A stretch of DNA of 64,000 nt. It comes from Phyllobacterium zundukense (lineage in GTDB: Bacteria > Pseudomonadota > Alphaproteobacteria > Rhizobiales > Rhizobiaceae). The stretch is from positions 3,756,501 through 3,820,500 of the forward strand of contig NZ_CP017940.1 in the NCBI RefSeq assembly GCF_002764115.1, written 5' to 3'. A program made the translations under genes and the position numbers. Positions 36,264 to 46,300 of this stretch are shown here, in pieces; the first letter of the stretch is position 1, and every line of letters starts with the position of its first letter. The notes beneath the pieces were generated by a model. It was not told where the DNA came from and searched no databases. It saw only the letters and a list, made by a program, of their open reading frames with translations.

Positions 36264-37022
36264 ATGATCCTGTCGCTCTTCCGGAGTCCGCCGAAAAAAT
36301 CCGCAACGCTGAAAGCCGAACGGAGCTACGAGGTTGCTGGCCGCGTCCTGCCGCTGCGCGTGATGGAAAACCCGCGGGCAACACGGCTGACGCTGCGTAT
36401 CGATGCGGGCGGCAAGGGGCTTCGCATGACTGTGCCGCCGGGCATGCCGGCTCGGGAGATCGACAAGTTTCTGACGCGCCATGAGGGCTGGATCGAAACC
36501 CGCATTGCCAAAATGCCGGACCAACCCAAGGTACGTCCGGGGGTGAAGATCCCCGTTCGGGGGGTGCCGCATCTCATCGTGCACGAGCCGGCGAAACGCG
36601 GAACCGTCAGGCAGGAAAACGGAGCCGACGGTCCCAAGCTGATCGTTTATGGAGACCGCCCGCATCTGGCGCGGCGGGTTGGCGATTTTCTGAAGCGCGA
36701 GGCCAAGCGCGATCTTGAAATGCTGGTGGCGCGCCACACGACAACCGTAGGACGACGCGCCAAGGTCATTCGACTCAAGGATACGAAGAGCCGCTGGGGC
36801 TCATGCACGTCAGATGGTACGCTGTCGTTTTCCTGGCGCATCATGATGGCGCCGCCGCCGATCATCGACTATCTCGTCGCGCATGAAGTGGCGCATTTGA
36901 AAGAAATGAACCACGGGCCGAAATTCTGGAAACTGTGCGGCGAGCTTTGCCCGGATACGGAGCGTTGCAAGGCCTGGCTGAAACGTAATGGCGGCGCGCT
37001 GCAGGCAATCGATTTCAGCTGA
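36264..37022 (+). CDS. YgjP-like (DUF45/M48-type) metallopeptidase
   Basis: Cytoplasmic zinc-peptidase-like protein of 252 residues. The zinc motif is VAHEVAHLKEMNHGPKFW (HExxH and a third His, about 206-223), preceded by KDTKSRWGSCTSDGTLSFSW, the family signature. The N-terminal half is a positively charged domain of unknown function. The last base of the stop codon is the first base of the next gene's ATG (TGATG), so the two are coupled. The substrate is unknown. Confidence 0.9.
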   Translation: MILSLFRSPPKKSATLKAERSYEVAGRVLPLRVMENPRATRLTLRIDAGGKGLRMTVPPGMPAREIDKFLTRHEGWIETRIAKMPDQPKVRPGVKIPVRGVPHLIVHEPAKRGTVRQENGADGPKLIVYGDRPHLARRVGDFLKREAKRDLEMLVARHTTTVGRRAKVIRLKDTKSRWGSCTSDGTLSFSWRIMMAPPPIIDYLVAHEVAHLKEMNHGPKFWKLCGELCPDTERCKAWLKRNGGALQAIDFS

Positions 37023-37663
37023 TGCGACCATCTGTTTCTCCTGCCGTTCTGCAGGCGGCGCGCACGTTGTGGGATTTTCACCTGATCTATGATGAATTGT
37101 CGAAAGCTGACCTGATCATCGGTCTCGGCAGCTACGACCTGCGTGTCGCGGATCGCTGTGCCGAACTGTTTCATGAGGGCCTGGCCGGGCGAATACTGTT
37201 TACCGGCAAGTCTGGTAACTGGACAGACGGACTATACGGCGGCACTGAGGCGGAGGCTTTTGCCGCACGCGCAAAAGAACTGGACGTTCCAGACGATGCC
37301 ATCCTGATCGAGCCGCAAGCCACGAATATTGGCGAGAACATCCGGTTTTCGCGAGCGATGGCCGGGGACGAGGCGCGTCGCATCGTTATCGTGACGAAAC
37401 CGCAGACCCAGCGACGTGCCTATGCGGCTGTTCGCGCCCAATGGCCCCATGTCGAGGCGCTGGTAACGGCACCGTTGACCCGTTTCGAGGATCAGCCGAC
37501 CGAAGCCTACCCGCTTGAGAAGCTCGTTCACGAAATGGTCGGAGATCTGCAACGCATGATCGACTATCCGGCCAAAGGCTACCAGATAGCGCAATCCATC
37601 CCTGCATCTGTCGCGGATGCGTTCGATTTCCTTGTCAAAGAGGGCTATCACCACCATCTCTAA
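37022..37663 (+). CDS. YdcF family (DUF218) protein
   Basis: 213-residue soluble protein of the ElyC/SanA/YdcF family. The DUF218 core is visible as LIIGLGSYDLRVADRCAELF, RILFTGKSGNWTDGLYGGTEAEAFA, ILIEPQATNIGENIRFSRAM and RIVIVTKPQTQRRAYAAV, so the ExxAxN-like and Lys-Arg positions of the family are present. There is no membrane anchor, unlike ElyC. Escherichia coli YdcF binds SAM, but the physiological role is unknown. It is translationally coupled to the YgjP-like gene and precedes trpF. Confidence 0.85.
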   Translation: MRPSVSPAVLQAARTLWDFHLIYDELSKADLIIGLGSYDLRVADRCAELFHEGLAGRILFTGKSGNWTDGLYGGTEAEAFAARAKELDVPDDAILIEPQATNIGENIRFSRAMAGDEARRIVIVTKPQTQRRAYAAVRAQWPHVEALVTAPLTRFEDQPTEAYPLEKLVHEMVGDLQRMIDYPAKGYQIAQSIPASVADAFDFLVKEGYHHHL

Positions 37664-37721
37664 CAGTTGATCCATGCGCAAAATCCTCGACTTTGACGCA
37701 TTTTCATGCGAGTGGCGGCTT

Positions 37722-38381
37722 ATGAGCCTTGATATCAAGATATGCGGGTTGAAAACCGACGAAGCAGTCGCGGCAGCGCTGGACGGCGGTGCATCGCATA
37801 TCGGCTTCATTTTCTTCCCAAAGAGTCCGCGCAATATCGATCCCAGCGAAGCGGGCCGTCTGCGCCGCCCCGCTGAAGGACACGCCAAGGCTGTTGCCGT
37901 AACAGTCGATGCAGACGATGCGACGCTCGACGCAATTGTCGCCGCGATGAAGCCGGACATGCTGCAACTGCATGGCAATGAGAGTGTCGCACGCGTTGCC
38001 GAAGTCAAAGCGCGCTATGGGCTGCCAGTCATGAAGGCGTTTTCCCTGCGCGAACGCAGCGATCTCGACCAGATCGCGCCCTATATCGGCGTTGCAGACC
38101 GCTTCCTTTTTGATGCCAAACCGCCCAAGGGATCCGAACTTCCCGGCGGAAATGGCGTATCTTTCGACTGGCAGGTGCTCAGCGAGCTTGACGCCTCCAT
38201 CGATTACATGCTTTCCGGTGGTCTCAATGCGGGCAATATCGATGAAGCGCTGGCGGCGACTTTGCCAAGCGGCATCGATATTTCATCCGGCGTCGAATCC
38301 GCGCCGGGTGTAAAAGATGTTGGCCTCATCGGGGAATTTTTCCGAGCCGTGCGCGCGGCCAAAAGCGCCGATGCGGCCTGA
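37722..38381 (+). CDS. trpF: Phosphoribosylanthranilate isomerase
   Basis: Third step of tryptophan synthesis from anthranilate: Amadori rearrangement of PRA to CdRP. The 219-residue TIM barrel starts MSLDIKICGLKTDEAVAAAL, with catalytic Cys in KICG and Asp in RFLFDAKPPKGSELPGGNG; GFIFFPKSPRNID and MLSGGLNAGNIDEAL bind phosphate. An ATG at 37674 would add 16 residues not seen in the family. It lies 58 bases after the YdcF-like gene and 97 bases before trpB. Confidence 0.96.
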   Translation: MSLDIKICGLKTDEAVAAALDGGASHIGFIFFPKSPRNIDPSEAGRLRRPAEGHAKAVAVTVDADDATLDAIVAAMKPDMLQLHGNESVARVAEVKARYGLPVMKAFSLRERSDLDQIAPYIGVADRFLFDAKPPKGSELPGGNGVSFDWQVLSELDASIDYMLSGGLNAGNIDEALAATLPSGIDISSGVESAPGVKDVGLIGEFFRAVRAAKSADAA

Positions 38382-38386
38382 ATCGT

Positions 38387-38413
38387 AAGAGGCGGTCATT
38401 TCGTAGAAATGAC
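38387..38413. repeat. Dispersed hairpin repeat, copy 2 (trpF-trpB gap)
   Basis: AAGAGGCG followed by GTCATTTC-GTA-GAAATGAC. This is the reverse complement of copy 1 at 31720-31747 apart from the loop, so stem and 8-base flank are both conserved. Confidence 0.7.
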
Positions 38414-38432
38414 GGGGGCCTTGAGAATAGGA

Positions 38433-38451
38433 CGGTCGTTTCTGAAATGAC
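38433..38451. repeat. Dispersed hairpin repeat, degenerate copy 3
   Basis: CGGTCGTTTC-T-GAAATGAC. It carries the same stem with one G-T change and a shortened loop, 20 bases after copy 2 and 28 bases before trpB. Confidence 0.5.
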
Positions 38452-38478
38452 AGAGACCGCCCAGAACGGAGTGAAGCA

Positions 38479-39729
38479 GTGAACAAGGTGGTTGAGCCCA
38501 ATTCATTCAAGACCGGTCCCGATGAAGAGGGCATGTTCGGCATTTTCGGCGGCCGTTTTGTCGCCGAGACGCTGATGCCGCTGATCCTTGAGCTGCAGGA
38601 GGCCTATGACGACGCGAAGAACGATCCGTCGTTCAAGGCAGAGCTTCAGGCATTGTCGACCCATTATGCCGGCCGCCCCTCCAAACTCTATTATGCCGAA
38701 GGCCTGACACGGCATGTGCGTCAGCTTGCCAAGGATCAGGGCCTCGACGGCGGCGCCAAGATCTATTTCAAGCGCGAAGACCTGAACCATACGGGCAGCC
38801 ACAAGATTAACAATTGTCTCGGCCAGATCCTGCTTGCCAAGCGCATGGGCAAGACGCGCATCATCGCGGAAACTGGTGCTGGGCAGCACGGCGTTGCATC
38901 CGCTACCGTATCGGCGCGTTTTGGCCTGCCATGCGTCGTCTATATGGGTGCGACCGATGTCGAGCGGCAGAAGCCGAACGTCTTCCGCATGAAGCTCCTC
39001 GGCGCCGAGGTCAAGCCAGTCTCCTCCGGTCACGGCACGCTGAAGGACGCGATGAACGAAGCCCTGCGCGACTGGGTCTCGAATGTCGAAGACACCTATT
39101 ACCTGATTGGTACGGCCGCCGGTCCGCATCCTTATCCTGAGCTGGTGCGTGACTTCCAGTCGGTCATTGGTACCGAGGCGCGCGAGCAGATCCTCGAACG
39201 CGAAGGCCGCCTGCCCGACACGATCATTGCTGCTGTTGGCGGCGGTTCCAACGCGATCGGCCTGTTCCATCCCTTCCTCGACGACAAGAGCGTCGAGATC
39301 ATCGGTGTCGAAGCCGGTGGCCGCGGGCTCGATGGCGAAGAACATTGTGCTTCTATGAGCGCGGGCCGCCCCGGTGTGCTGCATGGCAACCGCACCTATC
39401 TGTTGCAGAACAAGGATGGCCAGATCCTCGATGGCCATTCGGTTTCCGCTGGTCTCGATTACCCGGGTGTCGGGCCCGAGCATTCATGGCTGCGTGATAC
39501 GGGCAGGGTTTCCTATGTACCGATCCTCGACGGCGAGGCGCTGGACGCGTTCCAGTTGACCACCCGCGCCGAGGGCATCATTCCCGCATTGGAATCCGCC
39601 CATGCGATCGCCCATGCGGTGAAGATTGCCCCGAAAATGGCACAGGACAAGATCATGATCGTCAATCTTTCAGGCCGCGGCGACAAGGACGTGCACACGG
39701 TCGGTCAACTGCTTGGAATGGATATCTGA
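38479..39729 (+). CDS. trpB: Tryptophan synthase beta subunit
   Basis: PLP enzyme that condenses indole and serine to tryptophan. The 416-residue protein has the PLP lysine in [15 protein letters not shown] near residue 107, the phosphate loop [15 protein letters not shown] and [13 protein letters not shown]. It starts with GTG at 38479, eight bases after GGAG. The gap to trpF holds two hairpins of a dispersed repeat that could affect mRNA processing. Two bases separate it from trpA. Confidence 0.98.
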   Translation: MNKVVEPNSFKTGPDEEGMFGIFGGRFVAETLMPLILELQEAYDDAKNDPSFKAELQALSTHYAGRPSKLYYAEGLTRHVRQLAKDQGLDGGAKIYFKREDLNHTGSHKINNCLGQILLAKRMGKTRIIAETGAGQHGVASATVSARFGLPCVVYMGATDVERQKPNVFRMKLLGAEVKPVSSGHGTLKDAMNEALRDWVSNVEDTYYLIGTAAGPHPYPELVRDFQSVIGTEAREQILEREGRLPDTIIAAVGGGSNAIGLFHPFLDDKSVEIIGVEAGGRGLDGEEHCASMSAGRPGVLHGNRTYLLQNKDGQILDGHSVSAGLDYPGVGPEHSWLRDTGRVSYVPILDGEALDAFQLTTRAEGIIPALESAHAIAHAVKIAPKMAQDKIMIVNLSGRGDKDVHTVGQLLGMDI

Positions 39730-39731
39730 TC

Positions 39732-40571
39732 ATGGCGACCCGTATTGACCGAAAATTTGCTGCCCTCAAGGCAGAAGGCCGTCCGGCACTCGTGACCTAT
39801 TTCATGGGCGGCGATCCGGATTTCGACACGTCGCTCAGGATCATGAAGGCGTTGCCTCGCTCCGGTTCGGATATTATCGAACTCGGCGTGCCCTTCTCAG
39901 ACCCGATGGCCGATGGCCCGGCCATTCAGGCAGCAGGCCTTCGCGCGCTGAAAAAGGGCATGTCGCTGACAAAGACCCTGGAACTCGCCGCACAGTTCCG
40001 GACAGGCGACGACACCACACCGATCGTCCTGATGGGCTACTACAATCCGATTTATATCTATGGCGTCGATCGTTTCCTGAAAGATGCCGTCGCGTCCGGA
40101 ATTGACGGGTTGATCATCGTCGACCTGCCGCCGGAAATGGACGAGGAGCTCTGCATCCCTGCCATCAAGGCGGGGATCAACTTCATTCGTCTCGCAACGC
40201 CGACAACCGACGACAAGCGCCTGCCAAAGGTTTTGCAGAACACGTCGGGTTTCGTCTACTACGTATCGATGAACGGCATCACCGGTTCGGCACTGCCGGA
40301 TACAAGCAGGGTCGCGGCCGCTGTCGAGCGGATCAAGAAGCACACGGACCTGCCGGTCGTGGTCGGCTTCGGCGTCAAGACCGCGGAACAGGCCAAGGTC
40401 ATCGGCTCCGCTGCAGATGGCGTGGTTGTCGGCACGGCAATCGTCAATGCAGTGGCCAATACGATCAATCCCGACGGCTCGCTGGTGGCCGATCCGGCTG
40501 AAGCAGTTGCCACCATGGTGCAGGGCCTTTCCAGTGGCGTGCGAGCCGTGCGGCTTGCAGCTGCAGAGTAG
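39732..40571 (+). CDS. trpA: Tryptophan synthase alpha subunit
   Basis: Releases indole from indole-3-glycerol phosphate for TrpB. The 279-residue TIM barrel has catalytic Glu in [19 protein letters not shown] and Asp in [25 protein letters not shown] and [13 protein letters not shown] bind phosphate. It is directly downstream of trpB, so expression is coupled. Confidence 0.98.
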   Translation: MATRIDRKFAALKAEGRPALVTYFMGGDPDFDTSLRIMKALPRSGSDIIELGVPFSDPMADGPAIQAAGLRALKKGMSLTKTLELAAQFRTGDDTTPIVLMGYYNPIYIYGVDRFLKDAVASGIDGLIIVDLPPEMDEELCIPAIKAGINFIRLATPTTDDKRLPKVLQNTSGFVYYVSMNGITGSALPDTSRVAAAVERIKKHTDLPVVVGFGVKTAEQAKVIGSAADGVVVGTAIVNAVANTINPDGSLVADPAEAVATMVQGLSSGVRAVRLAAAE

Positions 40572-40616
40572 AAGCCTTAAATCAGCTAACCTCTTGAGAG
40601 AAGAACAGGACCGATC

Positions 40617-41540
40617 ATGAACTGGATCACGAATTACGTCCGGCCAAAGATCAATTCGATGCTTGGTCGTCGTGAAATGCCGGAGAATCTGTGGATCAAG
40701 GACCCGGAATCCGGCGAAATGGTCTTCCATACGGATCTGGAGAAGAACCAGTGGGTCGTGCCCTCCTCCGGCCATCACATGCGCATTCCTGCCAGGGACC
40801 GGCTGAGGTTTTTCTTCGATGACGGTGTGTTTGAAACACTCGAACAGCCGAGGGTCGCAACCGATCCGCTCAAATTCCGCGACGAAAAGCGCTATGTCGA
40901 CCGGTTGAAGGAGCATCGTGCCAAGACCGGTCAGGATGATGCGATCATCAACGCCCTTGGTACAATCGAGGGTCTGCCGGTCGTCGTCACGATCCATGAC
41001 TTCAGTTTCATGGGCGGTTCGCTTGGCATGGCGGCGGGCGAAGCAATTATCAAGGGCTTCGAAACCGCGATCGCCCAGAAGAAGCCCCTCATACTCTTTG
41101 CTGCATCCGGCGGCGCACGCATGCAGGAGGGCATCCTTTCGCTGATGCAGTTGCCACGCACCACCGTCGCCGTGGAAATGCTGAAAGAAGCCGGACTGCC
41201 TTATATCGTCGTGTTGACCAATCCGACGACAGGCGGCGTGTCTGCTTCCTACGCGATGCTGGGTGATGTTCACATTGCCGAGCCCGGTGCATTGATCGGA
41301 TTTGCAGGACAGCGTGTCATCGAGCAGACCATCCGCGAAAAACTGCCCGAAGGATTCCAGCGCGCCGAATATCTGAAGGCGCATGGCATGGTCGACATGG
41401 TTGTACCACGGACGGAATTGAAATCGACGATTGCACGCCTGTTGAAAATGCTGATGGGCGAACCGGCGACCGAAACTCCCGAAGAATTGCCAGACGGATT
41501 GGCTACCGCATTACCGGTACCGGTTGAAACCAATTCTTGA
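40617..41540 (+). CDS. accD: Acetyl-CoA carboxylase carboxyltransferase beta subunit
   Basis: Beta half of the carboxyltransferase that makes malonyl-CoA for fatty-acid synthesis, acting with AccA. The 307 residues show the crotonase-like blocks [32 protein letters not shown] and [16 protein letters not shown]. The N-terminal zinc ribbon, normally with four cysteines, reads [13 protein letters not shown] and [11 protein letters not shown] here; all four cysteine positions are replaced, so no metal can bind there. It follows trpA by 45 bases, with folC next, a typical rhizobial order. Confidence 0.96.
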   Translation: MNWITNYVRPKINSMLGRREMPENLWIKDPESGEMVFHTDLEKNQWVVPSSGHHMRIPARDRLRFFFDDGVFETLEQPRVATDPLKFRDEKRYVDRLKEHRAKTGQDDAIINALGTIEGLPVVVTIHDFSFMGGSLGMAAGEAIIKGFETAIAQKKPLILFAASGGARMQEGILSLMQLPRTTVAVEMLKEAGLPYIVVLTNPTTGGVSASYAMLGDVHIAEPGALIGFAGQRVIEQTIREKLPEGFQRAEYLKAHGMVDMVVPRTELKSTIARLLKMLMGEPATETPEELPDGLATALPVPVETNS

Positions 41541-41558
41541 TGCCTTTCTCTTTGTTGG

Positions 41559-42911
41559 ATGACCTTGGAAGCCTGGTGTGCAATGCCGTCGCGTGCTGAA
41601 CAAGAGATAGAACGGCTGTTGGGCTTGCATCCCAAGGGCTTTGATCTGTCTTTGGGCCGCATCACCCGGCTTCTCGACACGCTGGGTAATCCGCATCTGA
41701 GGCTGCCGCCTGTGATCCATGTGGCGGGCACCAATGGCAAGGGCTCGGCAGTCGCCTTTTCGCGCGCGCTGCTCGAAGCCGCTGGCTATACGGTTCATGT
41801 CCATACCTCCCCGCATCTGGTGCGCTGGCACGAGCGTTACAGGCTCGGGGCACCGGGCGGCGGCAAGATCGTCGGCGATGATGTGCTGGCCGAAGCGGTC
41901 AAGCGGGTCGCTGAGGCCAATGCCGGGCAGGCAATCACTGTTTTCGAGATCCTGACTGCTGTCACCTTCGTGCTGTTTTCGGAACATCCCGCCGATGCCG
42001 TTATCCTCGAAGTCGGCCTTGGCGGGCGGTTTGACGCCACCAACGTCATTCCCGAACCTGCCGTCAGCGTCATCATGCCGATTTCGCTCGATCACCAACC
42101 CTATCTCGGTGACCGTGTCGAACTTATCGCGGCGGAAAAAGCCGGGATCATCAAGTCGCGCTGTCCGGTCGTTATCGGGGCGCAGGAAGAGGAAGCCGTA
42201 CGGATGGTCCTGATCGAGACCGCCGAGCGGCGCGATTGCCCATACTCGGTCTATGGCCAGGATTTCCTCAGCTTTGAGGAACGCGGGCGAATGATCTATC
42301 AGGATAATACCGGGCTGATGGATCTTCCCTTGCCAGGGTTGCTCGGCCGCCATCAGCTGGCAAACGCTGCCGCCGCCATCCAGGCAGTCAAGACCGCCGG
42401 CTTTACCATCCCCGAACATGCGGTTGAGACGGCGATGACGTCGGTGGAATGGCCTGCACGCATGCAGCGCCTTATCAAGGGAAAACTGGTGGATCTGGCG
42501 GTTCCCGGATCGGAAATATGGCTCGATGGCGGACACAATCCTGGAGCGGGGATGGTCATTGCCGAGGCTGTTGCCACACTCGAAGACCGCAACCAGCGGC
42601 CGCTATTCCTGATAACCGGCATGATCAACACAAAGGATCCTGTCGGCTATTTCCAGGCCTTCACAGGTATGGCGCGGCATGTCTATACGGTACCGATCCG
42701 CTCCAGTGGCGCAGGCATTCCGCATGACGAGCTGGCTATCGCAGCCCACGAAGCAGGCCTGTCAGCCGAACCCGTTCATTCCGTGGAGAATGCGCTGAAA
42801 ATCCTGCGTGACAGCTGGGACAAATCCGAAGCCGCACCGCGCATACTCATTGGCGGATCCCTCTATCTTGCCGGCGACGTCCTTGCCGACAACGGCACGC
42901 CGCCACAATAA
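41559..42911 (+). CDS. folC: Folylpolyglutamate / dihydrofolate synthase
   Basis: Mur-ligase-like enzyme that adds glutamate to dihydropteroate or folates. The 450-residue protein has P-loop VIHVAGTNGKGSAVAFS near residue 55, the omega-loop region TSPHLVRWHERYRL, EVGLGGRFDATNVI and SLDHQPYLGDRVELIAAEKAGII. The first ATG at 41559 and a second at 41583 (MPSRAEQEIERL) are both possible; the second fits the family length better, but neither has a strong ribosome-binding site. It lies 18 bases after accD and ends at a bidirectional terminator. Confidence 0.95.
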   Translation: MTLEAWCAMPSRAEQEIERLLGLHPKGFDLSLGRITRLLDTLGNPHLRLPPVIHVAGTNGKGSAVAFSRALLEAAGYTVHVHTSPHLVRWHERYRLGAPGGGKIVGDDVLAEAVKRVAEANAGQAITVFEILTAVTFVLFSEHPADAVILEVGLGGRFDATNVIPEPAVSVIMPISLDHQPYLGDRVELIAAEKAGIIKSRCPVVIGAQEEEAVRMVLIETAERRDCPYSVYGQDFLSFEERGRMIYQDNTGLMDLPLPGLLGRHQLANAAAAIQAVKTAGFTIPEHAVETAMTSVEWPARMQRLIKGKLVDLAVPGSEIWLDGGHNPGAGMVIAEAVATLEDRNQRPLFLITGMINTKDPVGYFQAFTGMARHVYTVPIRSSGAGIPHDELAIAAHEAGLSAEPVHSVENALKILRDSWDKSEAAPRILIGGSLYLAGDVLADNGTPPQ

Positions 42912-42938
42912 AAAGCCCGATGCAAGACCGGGCTCTTT
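42912..42938. terminator. Bidirectional terminator between folC and trxA
   Basis: Stem AGCCCG/CGGGCT. On the plus strand it is followed by CTTT; on the minus strand it is followed by TTTTTA. It serves the convergent folC and trxA genes. Confidence 0.75.
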
Positions 42939-42959
42939 AAGTCAGATGGAATCTGGAAA

Positions 42960-43283
42960 TCAGGCAGCCGAATTCTTGATCCAGTCGGAAAGCTTGCTCT
43001 TGGGAGCAGCGCCAACCAGATTGGCAGCCAGTTCACCATCCTTGAACATCAGCAAGGTCGGGATCGAACGCACGCCGAACTGAGCAGCCAGTTCCGGATT
43101 CTCGTCGATATTGACCTTGGCGATCGTGACCTTGCCTTCCATCTCCGAAGCGATTTCTTCGAGGGCTGGTGCGATCATCTTACACGGGCCGCACCACTCA
43201 GCCCAAAAATCAACCACAACAGGCTGGCCGGACTGAATTACATCGGACTGGAAATTGCTGGTGTCGATCTTGACGGTAGCCAT
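42960..43283 (-). CDS. trxA: Thioredoxin 1
   Basis: Dithiol oxidoreductase of 107 residues for cytoplasmic reductive reactions. The active site is [19 protein letters not shown] (WCGPCK), with the cis-Pro loop [15 protein letters not shown]. It begins [20 protein letters not shown]. It is separated from addA by 77 bases, the normal order in rhizobia. Confidence 0.98.
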   Translation of the reverse strand: MATVKIDTSNFQSDVIQSGQPVVVDFWAEWCGPCKMIAPALEEIASEMEGKVTIAKVNIDENPELAAQFGVRSIPTLLMFKDGELAANLVGAAPKSKLSDWIKNSAA

Positions 43284-43360
43284 AGGCTTTTCCTTGTAGG
43301 TTTGTGAATGTGTTGCACATCATGTGGTGAGTCGGCTCGCGCTCGTCAAGCGTGGTCTTC

Positions 43361-46300
43361 TCACGATGCAGTGAGACGGGCAAGTGCACCGTGCATCTCG
43401 TTCACGGGAATATCGATCAGGTACGGGCCCTCCGTGAAGAGCAGCGCCGCCTCGACGGTTTTACCGGGATAAAGCGGTCCCAGCAATTGCCTATAAAGGG
43501 CTAGCTGAGCCACATAGGCAGCAGGCACGTCGGCCAGCGTTCGCGGGGCTGGCCGATTGGTCTTGTAGTCCACAATGAGCACGCTGCTTTCGTTCACCGC
43601 CAGCCGGTCGATCACGCCTGAAACCGCGTGATCCTTGCCGCGCAGATGCAGTGTTCCCATAATCGCTACCTCGGCCAGGGAGCCAGCCGCGAACACCGGC
43701 GCGAAGCCTGGATCATCCATGACATTGAATACCGACTGGAGCGCCCTTTCGGCTTCGTCCGGTTTCCAGTCAAAAGCGGCACGCGAGAGATACTGTTCCG
43801 CAGCCGCAAGGCGTTGATCGGCCGGGAGGTTGGGAAGGGTCTGCAACAGCGCATGGATGACCGTGCCGCGCCGGATCGCAAAGGACGGATCGCCGTGATC
43901 CGTCACAAGCACCGGCGAACCGGTCACCAGAGGCGTTTCATCCTCAGGTTCGATCAATACCGAGACGCCGGATGGCGCCAGCGGTCTTGGCAGCCCTGCT
44001 TCACGCGGCATGGGCTTTCGATAGGATGCTGGGAATGGTGCGGCATTTATTTCAACTGCCGTGTCGGGCTCGGCTATCGTTGCCGACACCCGTTCCGTGA
44101 CGCGGTAACGCTTGGCAGCCACACCTTCGATGGGGTGCTCGAACGGCTCGCTCACTTCGCCCAATGCCGCTCCAACCAGATCATGCCAGGTGCCGGGCGC
44201 TTGCCGCGCTCCACGATAGCCGCAAACGATCAAACGGTCCTCGGCTCTGGTCATGCCCACATAAAGCAGGCGGCGATATTCTTCCTCCGCCCGGATTTTC
44301 AGATTATCGACGATGTTTCCGGTGAAGGCCGTCGCATAGGCCTTGGATGGAACGAACAGAAAGCCCTTGCCCTGCCATCCGTCCTTCTCTCTCAGATCGA
44401 ACGAAAGCAGATTAGGGGTGCGTCCCCCCGCAGAAGCCGCACTGCCGGAATCGACCAGGAATACCACGGCCGCCTCCAGACCTTTCGAGGCATGGACAGT
44501 CATGATGCGCACTTCGTTGCGGCTCTGGTCGAGCTCGCGCTTGATCTCCGGTGCCGCAGCATCCAACGTTTCGAGAAACGCCTGCAGCCCCGGCAATCCT
44601 GTCTTTTCTGTCGCGACGGCGTAGTTCTGGAACTCATCGATGACGTCGCCCGCCTCATGGCCGAGTCGTGCCAGAAGGTCGCGTCTCGCGCCGCCAGGCC
44701 CAAGAATATTCGCATAAAATTCAAACACCGGCACCGTGTCGGCACGATTGCGCCACTCCTGCAACCGTTGCGCAATTCCATGCAGAATGAGATCATCCTC
44801 GGAGCATGCAATCAGGCGCTGATAGAGCGTTTCATTTTCGGCTCTGCCATAGGCGAGCGCAAACAACTGATCATCGCCCAATTTGAACAGCGGGCTCTTG
44901 AGCAAGGCTGCAAGCGACAAATCATCCGATGACAGCAGCATGAACCGGCCGAGCGCCATCAGATCCTTGACAGCGATATGATCGGTGAGCTTCAGCCGGT
45001 CAGCGCCAGCGACGGGAACATGGCGCTTCTTCAGTTCGCGCGACAGGGCCGGCATGAACTGATCACGCTTGCGTACCAGGACCATGATGTCCCGTGCCTC
45101 GAGCCGGCGGCCCTGCCCATCAAGGATTTCCCCGTTCTTGAGCCAGAGATCAATGGTGCGGGCAATTTGCTCGGCGAGACGCACCGGCGGAGCAGGCAGA
45201 CTGTCGACGGGTGTCCGCCAATCCTCCTCCTGCGGCGCTGTTTCCGGGTTAAGCATTTCCCAGATTTGCACTTCACCGGGATCGTGATCGCGGATCGCGG
45301 TGTGCACTGTCGCGCCATGATCCGCGCCAAAGCCGCGATTGGCTTCCGGCCGGGCAAAGACCCTGTCCACGGCGGACAGCACATCCGGAGAAGATCGGAA
45401 GGAGAAGTTGAGATTGACGCGGGCAAAGCTCAGCTCGGATTGCCTGGTTTTTCGTTCGGTTGCCTTGCCGTGCTCGGCGAAGTCTTCCGGGACCGCGCCT
45501 TGAAACGAATAGATCGATTGCTTTTCGTCGCCCACGGCAAACAGAGTACGGCGGATGTCTCGCGCAGTCTTTCCCGCGAAAAACTCTTCGCTGAGCAGGC
45601 GGATGACATTCCACTGGTTGGGGCTCGTATCCTGCGCCTCGTCGACCAGAATATGGTCGATGCCCTTGTCGAGCTTGTACTGGACCCAAGGCCCTGCATC
45701 CTGCCGCGCCAGCAGCTTCACAGTGCGAACGATCAGATCATCGAAATCGAGAAGACCATGTGCCTTCTTCATCTGCTGATAGCGGCCGATCAGATCGTCG
45801 ACCAGAACCAGCGCGGAGAGGGTCAGCCGAACAAGACGCAATTGCTTGAGCCGGTCGAGTCCGTCGAACACGCGCTGGGCCGCGCGATCATAGCGATCAA
45901 TGAAATCCGGAACCCGGTCTATCACCGCCTTGGAGGAAATAAATGAACCACTCTTAGGCTCACCGCCAGCCTTGAGAAATGCCGCGCGCAAGGCTTCTTC
46001 GCGCTGGTCTAGCTGTCCATTGACCTTGGCGAACCGCAAGGTCAGAGCGAACTCCTGCGCCCGCGTGGCACTTCTGGGTATATCGAGGATTTCTCCAAGA
46101 ATTGCGCTGTCAAATTCGCGTACCGGCCAAAGCGTCGACAGGATGCTGTCTTCGGTCTCGGCGCCAGTGAAGCCGAAATGCGCGTAGAAGGTCTGGCGGC
46201 GCAACTCATCATGACCAATATCGTCGATGAATTGTGTCAGATCGTGCCGCTTGTTCACCGCCTCGTCGAGCAGTCCCTGCAGGCCAAACTCCCCTGCCGC

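Noticed and set aside
39897..41384. 495-codon open frame on the minus strand opposite trpA and accD
   Set aside because: It spans two well-supported genes on the opposite strand and their gap; the product is His/Arg/Asp-rich without domain similarity.
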